From assembly GCA_033980235.1 (NCBI GenBank), contig CM067070.1, forward strand, positions 22,218,199-22,282,198: a stretch of 64,000 nt of DNA, given 5' to 3'. Source of the stretch: Diadema setosum (lineage: Eukaryota; Echinodermata; Echinoidea; Diadematoida; Diadematidae). The position numbers and the translations under genes are program-made. The notes beneath the pieces were generated by a model. That model was not told the DNA's origin, did no database searches, and was given only the letters and a program-made list of their open reading frames with translations. How positions within the stretch are numbered: the first letter of the stretch is position 1; each line of letters begins with the position of its first letter. Below are positions 21,905 to 33,181 of this stretch, in pieces.

Positions 21905-22720
21905 GTAAGGAAAGGGGAACTCTTCCTCTTTTCATTGATACCTAATTATGTTGACAATTGTCATGCATGACTGAGCACATGGACTTTAAATACAACAATG
22001 ACATATTGCACTTTTTCCAAGTTGTTATTGTGAAGGAACAATGCATGCCTGTCTTTATGGATGAGATCTGTCAGTGAAAGTTGCCAAATAGGCCAGCCTG
22101 TACGAATGCAGGTTTGTGTTTAGGTTTTGTGTTTAGGGTTTGTGGTTAGGTTTTCTCCTAACATTTTATGGTCCATTTTGCCCGAAAACTCGGTCACTCC
22201 CACAAAAGCCAACCCACACAATCCATTTTCCTCTGTTCATATTCAACACATAGCTCCCAGTGGCAAAACATGTCTTGAATATGAAGAGAGTAAAATGGAT
22301 AATGGTTTCGCCTCAATGGGAAGGACGAAATATCGACAACGTGGCCATGTTGAAGGTTAGGAACCATAAAACGTTAAAAGAAACTCTAAAACACAAATCT
22401 GCGGTCGTGCAGGCTGGCCTGAAGATTTGACCACTTTCATTGACAGATTTCATCCATGTAGTCAGACATGCACTGTTTCTTCACAATAACACGCAAACTT
22501 GGAAAAAGTGCAATTTGTCATTGTTGTCTTTAAAGTCCATGTGCTCGGTCATGCATAACAATTGTCAACATAATTAGGTATCAATGAAAAGAGGAAGAGT
22601 TCCTTTTCCCTTCCAACTAACATTGTGCTCTTCATAACTGACAAATGGCAGCCCTTCAAAGTTGGATTACCTTTTTTTTTTGATACGCTCTGTAGTTGTG
22701 TGCTACGATTTTTTTTTAGT
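21905..22720. mobile_element. Second foldback element, adjacent to the first
   Basis: The arm at about 21,905-22,170 (CTTTTCATTGATACCTAATT, TGAGCACATGGACTTTAAA, TGCACTTTTTCCAAG) recurs inverted at 22,370-22,620. The outer right part, TTCAAAGTTGGATTACC and TTTGATACGCTCTGTAG, matches the solo repeat at 2,315-2,705. Non-coding. Confidence 0.75.
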
Positions 22721-23191
22721 GTACTATAATTGCATTAATATCTTCATTATATTGTAAGGCGATACGATACTTACGTGTGTATTAGATTAAATATGTGCAT
22801 ACATATATCGATTTATCTATCTATCCATATATATTTTATGAATATGGGTATGTATGTGTATGTATAGGATAGGTACATCATGTATACTATATGAGCATGT
22901 ATATGTATGTATACGATGTGCCCTACCATTACTGCGCACATAAAATAAGCACGATATATTTTATTTCATGTCAGATAACCTTATGTATAGAATACTTTGT
23001 ATTCACATATTACTATTTTCATAGTGCATATTCGGTCATTACTCCGGCAAAGGCAACTGAACGTGTTAACTTTAATATCATTATCATATATATTTATTAT
23101 CATTACTCTTATTGTAAAGTAGTTGGAGTGGTACATATACACTCTGTAATTTTCCCTTTTCTTCCTTTTCCCTTTCCCCCTACCCTTCCCT

Positions 23192-23218
23192 ATCTCTCTC
23201 TCTCTCTCTCTCTCTCTC
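23192..23218. repeat. (TC)n microsatellite
   Basis: CT dinucleotide run immediately upstream of a LINE 3' end. Confidence 0.9.
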
Positions 23219-23234
23219 CCCTATTCTATCCATA

Positions 23235-23442
23235 GTAGCTAAGCATAGAGTCTCCATACCGTCAAGCCTCGGCTTATTTTGGAGACCCTTCTGTTTAAGC
23301 TCCCTAAGCTGTTTGTATTTGTCTTGTATAATTGTACTAAAAACTATGTGTCGATATACTGTTTGTCATAAATGACGTGTACATAATCATATCTGATGTA
23401 ACGGAATTAAGCAGAAATAAATCAAATCAAATCAAATCAAAT
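23235..23442 (+). mobile_element. LINE 3' end only
   Basis: It carries the hairpin seen in other LINE tails here (GTCTCCA 23,250-23,256 with TGGAGAC 23,280-23,286, inner AAGCC/GGCTT). It ends in AAATAAATCAAATCAAATC repeats (about 23,417-23,442). The coding part is missing, so this is a strongly 5'-truncated insertion. Confidence 0.7.
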
Positions 23443-23969
23443 GTCAATGCTAGTTTCATTGCCATTTCACTATATCAAAGAAAAGCTGTAAGAAATACGA
23501 AATATACGTAAATTATTATGTTTCCGTGCATGCTTTGTATTGCAATTTTATCAGAAATGTTATATTGCTGTGATGCTTTTGCATTTGTTGTGTGGACATA
23601 ATATAATAAAGTACGTGGTGATTGTCTTTCATTAAGTCAGTTTGAAGTCAAATCTAGTATGAAAGTGATAGGATTTACATGAACAAAAAACAAACAAACA
23701 AAGAGTCTACGTTCAGAGAGATAGTCGATGTATATAGCTTACAGATTTTCCCGTAATCAACCAAGTAAGAAGTACAGTAATTAACTTGAGTTATGAAGGA
23801 CGCAATGTTTCAGACGTTTTAAGGAATAAAATATCCTGGTGTAGACTAATATCCATTTAAGTATTTACACTGGCGTTAACCAGTGGACACACATCAAATG
23901 CACCATGCTTAATCGGATTGTAATCCTTGTTAGTTTTCCTTGTAAAATTGTTTTGAAAATTCATCCTAT

Positions 23970-24440
23970 GGTTAAAGGAGACCTCCGGATGATTTTCAGA
24001 CTTTTACATTAGAACAACTATGAATTAGTTATACCGAGTACAGACTTTCAGAATTTATAGTGATTGGGTTGAGGAGAAAGATTGTTTTCAAAATTTACAA
24101 CAAATTGCAATAAACAAGGACGATGACATGGCAGCCTCACCATAAGAATGTATGAGTTGGGGCTCAAGGAAGCAGAACAAAAGAAGATGGCATGCATACA
24201 TTCTACACAGGTGAACTTGTTGAGCAAGAGTGGTATTGTATAAATGGAATTACCCTGCTCCATTTCTGAAGTATGTGAGGCTCCTATGTCATCAACACTG
24301 TTCAGTGTAATTTGTTTAAGATTTTTCAGAGTATTGTTTCCCTGCTCAGGGACCACAATATATCCCAAAAATCTATACATGGAGCTGTCGATTTATGTAC
24401 TACATGATGTGAAATTATGAAAATCGTCTGGAATGTCCCC
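23970..24440. mobile_element. TTAA-flanked MITE, copy 1
   Basis: The left end TTAAAGGAGACCTCCGGATG and the right end TCTGGAATGTCCCCTTAA are inverted repeats with GATTTTCA and TGAAAATC just inside. A second copy lies at 48,162-48,595. The TTAA borders suggest a piggyBac-like mechanism. The apparent ORF is part of the repeat. Confidence 0.65.
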
Positions 24441-24441
24441 T

Positions 24442-25615
24442 TAAGCCTCCGCCACGAAGTGTTTCGCCGAGGCATTTTCGGGTTATCCGTCCTTCCGTCC
24501 GTCCGTAATCAATTTTGTGGGCAGCAAAGCTGTTTGAGGCATCCTAATGAAACTTGGTGTGTTTATTTATAGTATGTGGGAAGTTGTGCCTATCAAATTT
24601 TGGGCGCAGACACTCAAGGTCAAAGGTCAAGGTCAAGGTCAAATGCTCTAAATTTCATTGTTTCCCCCGTATCTATGCAATGCCTGAAGGTATTTTCTTG
24701 AAACTTAGTGTATAAATTACAATAAATTATGAAGTACAGAATGAAGATTCGCTAGAGAGAATTTCGGGTCATGAGATCAAAGGTCAAAGGCCAAGTGTAA
24801 ATGTTAGAATTTCACCTTTTTCTCCATACCTCTGAAATCGTTCAAGGTATCTACATGGAACTTAGTTCGTGTGCTTGTACTGACTGGCAGTAATTATCTA
24901 AGGAATTTGGGGTCGTGGGGTCAAAAGTCAGGGGGCCAAAGGTCAAGGTCAAGTCCACTTTTCCCCTCATATTAATGCAACACCTGCAGGCTTGATGTCG
25001 TTTTTTACTTAGTATATGCATGTATGTATTACACAATAGAGATTCTCTTGTTGTGTGTGTGTTTTTTTTTACTGAGCATATACATGTATGTATTACACAA
25101 TAGAGATTCTTTTGTTGTTTTTGCCAAAAAGGTCAAAGGTCAAGTGAAAGTGCTACATTTCGTTTTTCCATATCTCGTAAGTGGCTCAACGTATCATCAT
25201 CAAACTTGATACATATTCATGCGTTTTCTACCTGACAATGATTCTCTTGGGAAATTTGGGGTCGTAGGGTCAAAGGTCAAGGGTCAAAGGCGAGGTTAAA
25301 TGCTAAAAATTTACTTTTTAATACTTAAATTACATCTTTTCTCCATACCCTCAACACTACTAATACATAAACTTATAAAAAAAAAGGTTAAAAATCAAGT
25401 AAATATCCTCAAATCCCCAAATAAATGCTCTCTTAGGAAATGTAGAAATTTATTGAATTGAACTTAGTTCAAGGAAAATGATCATTCGACACATTTGTGC
25501 AAACATGTCATTTTGATATTTTGCCATTTATGTGAGACACATTGTCAAGACGTACTGAAGACCTATTAGAATCATACGTTATGGCGGAGGCATACCAGTC
25601 GCCATAGGGACACTT
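24442..25615. repeat. Element with CCTCCGCCA ends and AGGTCA-rich internal repeats
   Basis: The left end CCTCCGCCACGAAGTGTTTC and the right end ATGGCGGAGGCATACC are inverted. The interior repeats, about every 150-200 bp, a TTTTTCTCCATACCTC / GAACTTAGT / GGGGTCGTGGGGTC / AAAGGTCAAGGTCAA block. Exact AGGTCAAAGGTCA occurs at 24,617-24,629 and 25,130-25,142. A CCGTCCTTCCGTCCGTCCG run lies near the left end. Confidence 0.7.
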
Positions 25616-26516
25616 TTCGTTTAAAACATGTAATTTTACACCTTGACAAATTACTCTTGCAATACATGTACGTATCATACGTATGTCATTTCAAACTACT
25701 CTTGCCTGAGAGTTTTAATCAATCAATTCTTGTTCATTAAATGAAAGTGGGTTTTTTTCACAGTGAACACAGATATTTTGTAATGAAATTAATACATTTC
25801 TATTGTTGCTATTATGACAATATCCGTTTCGAAAAACATGAGAAATGAATTACGGAATCTGTGGATTGCTTGAGGGTTGTTACGATTGAGAGAAAGTAAT
25901 ATACTCAGTACTTTCTTGTGTAATTGTAATGTATGTATATGAGTATATCTGTTTGTTCTATTCCGTTTCCTTGTTTGTTTTATACCACGAGAAGTGTGTG
26001 AAAAATACATACCTTGCAATGACACAAAACTTTGTTAATATAGCTTGCCTTTGTGTTACTTCTGTGCAAAGAGTTCAGTGCATGAACAAGCGTAAATTCG
26101 ATGAAAGGTCAATGTCAAAATGTACCGAAACATCCTTTCCATCTTTTTACATTCAAACTCTCAAGTTAAACAGAACTTTAAAAAAATGCCAAAGATTACA
26201 GAGGTTTTCATTTTTGCTGTAACTCTCCGTGAATAAGATCGTGTGCTCGGCCTGTATTACTATGAACAGCAAGAGGAAAAACAAATTCCCTTCATTGCCA
26301 TACATTATACATACAATAAGATTATTGTGACAGGTAACATAAAGCTTTTTACCTGGCCAACTATTGGCAAGTCAACATACAAAATAGACATTATTGTCGA
26401 AATAAGCATGTCACAAGTTGGGTAACTTGTTAATGGAATTACCCATGTATATAAAATGTATATACATATTATTATATGTATGCATATATGTGTTTATGTA
26501 CCCATACATGTATACA

Positions 26517-26517
26517 T

Positions 26518-26549
<32 letters not shown>

Positions 26550-26550
26550 G

Positions 26551-26600
<50 letters not shown>

Positions 26601-26624
26601 GTATATATATATATATATATATAT
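26517..26624. repeat. (AC)n and (TA)n microsatellites
   Basis: CA repeats followed by long TA runs. The TA run continues on the right of the MITE at 26,872-26,903. Confidence 0.95.
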
Positions 26625-26868
26625 GAAGGGTTTGTTTGCAAAAACCGATAAGTCCATTTTTGAAGATTTTGAAGTACGATTTTTGTCTTAAAGTACAAAA
26701 TAATACCTTTTAAATGATATATTGGTCACTACATATAAAGGTATATTTTTGAAGTTATGGTCAAAAGAAGCAAAAATTTTCTTATTATTCTCATTATTTT
26801 TCTTGACCTTTAATCGCAAATATCTCCATTTGACAAATATGGACTTATCGGTTTTTGCAAACAAACTC

Positions 26869-26871
<3 letters not shown>
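26625..26871. mobile_element. 247-bp MITE, copy 2, inserted in a TA microsatellite
   Basis: Same length and near-identical sequence as the copy at 11,061-11,307, with ends GAAGGGTTTGTTTGCAAAAA and TTTTTGCAAACAAACTCTTC. TA repeats flank it on both sides, so a TA target is likely but its duplication cannot be told apart from the repeat. Confidence 0.87.
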
Positions 26872-26904
<33 letters not shown>

Positions 26905-26907
<3 letters not shown>

Positions 26908-28160
26908 AAGTGCGTGTGTGTGTGTGTGCAGACTGTGTATACAGACATATACACACAATATAACATTACATAAAGGTCACGGTAAAAAAAATCTTTCTGT
27001 TCGAATGTATCATTAATACATCCCGTACTCGTACAAAATCTATCAGTATATAGATCATGGCGTTGACAATCTTTAAAAGCAATATGTTAACTGAATGATA
27101 ATTTACGCAAGAAAAAAACAACAACTAATTTTAATGATTTCTCAAGAAAGTCTGTGTTGTTTCATGCAACGCTCGAGAATATTTACATTTATATTTGGGA
27201 ATCTCATCTTCGCGTTCAATTCGATTTAACATGAAGAATCACAGACTAGTCGTTTGACACTGAAAGGTTCTTTCATTGAGGCAAACAATGCAGTTTTGAA
27301 ATTCAGTTTTGAAATGGGAACATCTTTCACAGTTAGATTACATCCATTTCGTCATGAAGTCATATTTTGTCAAATAGCTGAATGATTATTATGTTTTCAT
27401 AGTGTAAGAACTTATTTCTCATTGATTGTAATTAAGTTCGTACACTGATTTTTTTTTCTTTTTTTTTTAGTTCGAGTCTCAAAGATTGGGCCTTACAGCG
27501 GGGGGAGGGGGGAGTAGTGAAGATTGATATTCAAGTGAATGTGAGATTTAAATGAGTCTATGATGTCATTGCCTCGCTTTATTTGTATATTTGGTATTTT
27601 CATTGCGAAAGATTTCCTTCTGCTGGAAACGCATTGCCACTTTGAATGATCTTTGTGAATTTATTTCTGTTGAAACTTACAGATTTTATCTATGCTGATA
27701 TGATTACAACGGCACTTTCACAATATTGTTCATTTGTTTTTACTCTATTTAAAAGATATGTCTTCACTAAACAGCGATCTTAAAAACAAAAATACGGAAT
27801 CACAAGATCTGAACAGACGTCGTAATTACTATACTTAACATTTATTATGTAGGACCTACGTTTTTCCTCAAAATACATTATACGTATCGTATACATGTAA
27901 ATCATGTATACGATTTTTATGACAAAAAAAAATACAGGAGTTTGAGACGATGATGTGATCACCTGTGATATACAACACCTATGTTTCATGTGAGGGGAAG
28001 CTGCCTCAATCTTTCTTGTAAAACGTACACAGCACTGTATAGAAATCACCCTAGTATATACATTCTTTACACTTCATACCATTTGCAATACATTGTACAC
28101 GACAAAATTCCCCGAAAGCCTTGTGTATGTCTGCTTAGAGGCCCACATCCCACATAATAT
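26905..28160. other. AT-rich sequence with no gene recognised
   Basis: No family motif, splice-flanked exon or inverted-repeat element stands out here. Confidence 0.45.
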
Positions 28161-28166
28161 ATAAAC

Positions 28167-30775
28167 TGTTTTGATTTGATTTGATTTGATTTGATTTATT
28201 GGTTTCTGTATCATCATTGTACATAACACATTCATGTACAAACATAAATATAATGATATATATAAGTATTTTCTTGTTCATTGCCTGTGTACAATGTACA
28301 GCAAAAGTACAACAAAACATACAACAATGAATAATACAGAGGGGCTACAGCATAAGCATAGCTTGATTTGCGTGCAGCCCCCGTAGCATAACATAATATT
28401 ATAATATACATCGGAAGGAGAATAGGAGGGAGGGATGACTTGCATAGAGATAGGATAGTTGAAAGGAGAAAGGGAAGGGAGAGGTTTATCTGCTTTCACT
28501 AAAGGTTTATACAAAGTAAAGTCACCTGTATCACTGATTAGCAAGACATGACAAAATATTTCCTCACCGAGGTACAGGTGGACAGTAAGTTGATACAGGT
28601 CATGGTCGGTTACATAATCATTATTACATAATAGATTAATTGCGTCGATATTTCTACGAAAGAATTTCGTGTGTAATACATTGAAAATGACAATGGAATT
28701 ACTGATATTCAGATAACAACATTGTTTTTACAGCCTTTCTAAAAGAATACATGGACTTTAAACTTCGAATTTCAGAAGGAAGAGAATTCCAAACATCGGG
28801 TCCGGTGTGTCTGACAGATTTCAGAGCCATCACTGTTTTGGGATTATGCAAGTGAAACTTATCAGATTGTCTTGTTGGATAAGAATGTATTTCCTTGTTT
28901 AATTGAAATAGTGAGTAAAAAGAGATGGCAACTGACCATTATGAAAGCGAAACATAAAGAGTGAGTTTTGCAAAAAAATTAATGTCATTTACCTTAAGTG
29001 TTCTTAATTCTGCGAATAAAGGATCTGAATGGTGTCGATAACCGGAGTTGATGCATATACGTATAGCTTTCTTTTGCAAAAGTAATATACTATCAATGTG
29101 GCTTTTTGAAGTTGCCCATACAATGTTGCAATAAGAAATGTGCGATAATATCAACGAATTATATAACATAAATAAAATATTCTGAGGGACATAATACTTT
29201 AACTTCTGAAGTATACCAACATTACGAGATACTTTATCAGAGATATATTGTACATGAACGTTCCATTTCATATTTTCATTTATATATATTCCGAGGAATT
29301 TAATACTCTCTTTTTGTTCCAATAATACACCATCCACCATAATATTTAAATGTTGCACTTCATTGTTATGCTTCTTGTTATAGAAATACATAAAATTTGT
29401 CTTTTTCAGATTAAGTGATAATCTATTACTCTTAAACCACATAGATAATTTCGGTAATTCAGTATTGAGAGTTCTTAGGAGCGAATGAAAATCAGAATTG
29501 GAACAAAATACATTAGTGTCATCAGCAAACATAATATATTGCAGTGACTTAGATGAGTTTGAAATATCATTTACATACACTAGAAATAATAGCGGTCCGA
29601 ATATGGATAATTGTGGGACTCCACATTGTATAGGTAATACTTCAGAGCTAACAGATTCATAGTACACATATTGCTTTCTATTTGACAAATAATCTTTAAA
29701 CCATTCAAGTGGAATGCCACGAACACCATAGGACTGCAATTTACGTATGAAGATAGTGTGGTCAAGAGTGTCGAATGCCTTGCTTAGGTCCATGAAAACA
29801 ACGATGACACGTTTTTGTTCAGCTAAGGCAGTCGACACTCTATCGTATAATTGGGCTAGTGCCATATCTGTTGAATGAAATTTCCTGAAACCATACTGGT
29901 CTTGGTTAAATATATCATATTGTGTCAAAGAATCATACAATCTGTTATACACAAGCCTTTCTAGATATTACCTTAGAAATACTAGGAAGAATAGAAATAG
30001 GACGGTAATTTGATACAAGAGAAGAGTCACCTATTTTATAGTATATTGGAATAACTTTAGCAATTTTACATGCATTCGGAAATATACCAGTTGAGAGTGA
30101 CAAATTACAAATGTACACTAAGGGTGTCAGTATACTACCAATAATCTGTTTTAAAAAATACGTGCTCATTTCATCATGACCAGTTGCATAACTTGATTTC
30201 AATGAGTGAACAATGTCAAAAATCTCACCATAATCTGTTGGTTTAAAAAATAATGAATTATCATTTGACGCACCTAAATACTGCGAAAAATCAGTTTGTG
30301 TGGGATCTATTTTTGAAGCTTCACTAGGACCTATATCAACAAAATATTCATTGAAACAACATGCTACATCCCTAGGGTTACAGAGTGTTTGACCGTCACG
30401 CATAATTTGAAATGCTGACATATTCTTTTGCTTTATACCAATAACATCATTAATAACTTTCCAAGTGGCTGACATATTTCCAGTAACATTTTGAAAGGCT
30501 TCTGTATAAAACATCCTACGGGAAAGCCTTATAATTTGTGTCAATTTATTTCTATATAATTTATATCGATTAACGTTATCATTATTAGGATACCGTAAAC
30601 TGTATTTATATAACATATTTCTTTTCTTTGTTGATCGGAAAATTCCTTTTGTTATCCATGGATTTTTAATTTTTCTATTACTTTTCCTTTCAATTCCGGG
30701 GATATGTTTGTTAAAATAAGAAAAAAAAAATATATTCCAGAACTTATCATAAGCAAAAATATCGCCCTTTAGATT
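28167..30775 (-). mobile_element. Minus-strand CR1/L2-like LINE, 5'-truncated
   Basis: The element includes the RT pseudogene (28,699-30,775) and a 3' UTR ending in an (AAATC)n tail, seen as TGATT repeats at 28,170-28,200 on the plus strand. The UTR holds the shared hairpin: 28,341-28,349 pairs with 28,373-28,381, with an AAGC/GCTT inner stem. The endonuclease is absent. Confidence 0.88.
28699..30775 (-). pseudogene. LINE reverse transcriptase, frameshifted
   Basis: Upstream part: linker NPWITKGIFRSTKKRN, YRNKLTQIIRLSRRMF, SLFFKPTDYGEIFDIVHSLK, KIAKVIPIYYKIGD and SNYRPISILPSISKV. After a frameshift near 29,950 the second part has QYGFRKFHSTDMA, MDLSKAFDTLDHT, FADDTN and IKFLGIYINENMKW. The usual GVPQGSILGPLLF motif reads GVPQLSIFGPLLF, a substitution at a highly conserved glycine. 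The C terminus (GPDVWNSLPSEIRSL, stop at 28,699) needs another frame. It is clearly an RT and clearly not functional. Confidence 0.93.
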
Positions 30776-30779
30776 TCAG

Positions 30780-33095
30780 TTCACATGTCCTCACCCGTTG
30801 ACAAAAATAACGTGTAGAAGTTTGTACATACCTGATATGAACATTTCAAAACTTTGACAGAAATGGAGTAACACTGCATGCAGTGATACAGAATGTGGTA
30901 ACAAAACAAACAATGATATAGCATAATATAGTTATCGCCTATTATCTGCATATTTGAATATAGTGTGAGTTCCTTGGAGGGATCGTTTCGGGAGGAGGGG
31001 ACAGGATACATTTCTTGTTTACTTACACAAATACACGTACAATGAAAGCAAAAACAAACAAACAAACAAACAAACAAAACAAACAAACAAACCAAAATAA
31101 TCATCGTTCATTTTCGCTTAGTTTTTAATGAACAATGATCGACAACCGCCCCCGCCCCCCAAAAAGAGAGTTATAGCATATATCCATGTGTACAAATCTC
31201 AGGTAATTCTTTGAAAATAGCATTCTATGGAGATATTACAGGAAACAATGATGATACCGTCAGAATTGTCAATCTACGAAAGTTTATACTAATATCCTAC
31301 TTATCACTGAAAGCAAAGTTACTAGCATAGGGTGACTGCTATAATTATGACACATTTTTTTATATAAATCACATGTTATACTCTCATTAATCTTTCATGG
31401 AAACTAGGTAATACACTAATGATACCCTTCGATTTTCCGATCTAAGAGATTTAACAATATCTCAATCGTCAAAAGCAAATCTACCAACAAAGGATGACTG
31501 TTAGCTCGCACCAGAGGTATGTATAAGGCGGTCAATATTTAGTTTATCTACTCTCAAACTCACTTAAATCTTAAAAAAAAATATATATATATGTTAAACC
31601 CACAGACCTTTGATAGTTATACAATGTTACTTAGAAGTCAGATAAAAGTCATGTTTTCATGATTTGTGAGCGTTTTTTTAACGTCTGTGACCATTGGTAA
31701 GCACAGATAGCTTTAGCATTGTTTTTTCCTGTGAACTTTCTACTATTAATAAATTATTATGCTCTGAGAAAAGTCGAGGTGTCTTTGTGTGAACAAACGA
31801 GCAGGTCACAGCCACAGTGACAATCTTATTCACTTAGTTTTATTCAAAACGGGGATGATTGAACATGACCCGGCCTGTTGCTTTTGTGCTGAAAGACCAT
31901 ACACTGATCAAAACATATATACAGGAAGAGCACACATTTCAGAGAAATATGATATAAATTTTCGCTGCAGCATTGTTTTACCTGATAGGGAACTCTTCAG
32001 TCTTGTTTTACCCTAAATTATCCTTCATCCTCACACGTTGTCTGCTATTGGAATTCCCCCAGAAACATCTTTCAACCTAGAAGAAATAAGATAAGGAATA
32101 GAAAAAGGAATCAAGTTGAAAAGCTAATGTAAATATAAAACTGAGGAAGGAATACTGCACAGCATTAAATATAAATACAAGGTCCCACCATGAATAGATC
32201 CTGCATGTACATATTTTGTAAGACGTATACGATACCAGAAGCAGATCTATCATCTTTTTTTTTTTTCTATGAAAGATATAATACATGCTTGAACATAACG
32301 TTCAAATACACTCTATTGAAATCACTGGACAAATGCAAGTATACAATTATACAGCAGAATGTCGGGTTTTTCTTGATTCCTATCTATCATCAAACCTTGC
32401 AAAGAAGTTGCCTTGTGAATTTAGAGCGTTATATTGTAATTTTCTGTAAAAACGTATGCATGTAATAAAACTTACTCTCCTGTATGCAAAATCACCATTG
32501 CTTATAACAATTATATTTATCATATGGGATGATGTGATGCCAGGGCTTTATACATTTAAGATTATATCTTCGATACTAAAGTAACTTTGTTTCTATCAAT
32601 TTGAGAGGGGATACCTTCATTACGACAACTTATTTTTGTACAATTTTGTGATACTACGATATCACTGTTACTTGTGATATCCTGACATTCCATAACATAC
32701 ACTGTACTTATATCCCTCCCTATTTTGAGGAAAGTGCAATTTTCTCCCGTTTGAGAAAGCATCAGAAAAGGGATTCAAGGGATTGTAACACAAAATCTAT
32801 ACCATATAAACAATCTGTATAAATGAAGCCTAAAATATAAGGAGATATCGCTATTTTTCCCAGTAAACCATAACTGTAGACGGTTTAGTCAAGAAATATG
32901 TTTATCACAACTATTGTTCACATTTTGTATGTTTAACAATAATCAACATTGATCATAATGTTTCACATTTTTACATTGGTTGTTTCTACCCGAAAGGCAT
33001 CTTTTAGAACTATTTCGAAGCACTAAAGCTGGGTTTTTGTTTTATCTGCAAATGGTAAACAACGCCTTTGAGGAAAGTCGGGATATTATACTTAC
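30780..33095. other. No gene recognised; minor repeats
   Basis: It contains a CAAA run near 31,050-31,090 and a dispersed repeat at about 32,800-33,060. A minus-strand open frame at 32,762-32,562 has several cysteines and NCT sequons but no recognised domain or clean splice sites. A cytoplasmic-tail exon for the minus-strand Ig gene would be expected here, but I could not place it. Confidence 0.4.
32800..33062. repeat. Dispersed repeat, relative at 62.8-63.2 kb
   Basis: AGGAGATATCGCTATTTTT, AAACCATAACTGTAGACGG, ACTATTGTTCACATTT, TTTTTACATTGG and GCTGGGTTTTTGT recur in the same order at 62,820-63,150. The latter carries about 70 extra bases. Non-coding. Confidence 0.65.
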
Positions 33096-33181
33096 CACTT
33101 TCACTAATCCGATGATAGCATGGACACCGAGGATCGTCCCACTCAAGAAAATGGTAAAGTACCCAAGCCCTGAATCGGAGT
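33096..33181 (-). CDS. Transmembrane exon of the minus-strand Ig gene
   Basis: On the minus strand the acceptor CCCCCCTTTTTTCTAG is followed by a phase-1 frame reading SDSGLG, then YFTIFLSGTILGVHAIIGLV, then KV and a GTAAGT donor (86 nt, phase 0 out). The roughly 20-residue hydrophobic stretch after a short polar stalk, followed by lysine, is a standard membrane anchor with a cytosolic C terminus. Confidence 0.65.

Noticed and set aside
26411..26973. Tyr/Ile-rich and Thr/His-rich frames
   Set aside because: They arise from TA and CA microsatellites and the 247-bp MITE.
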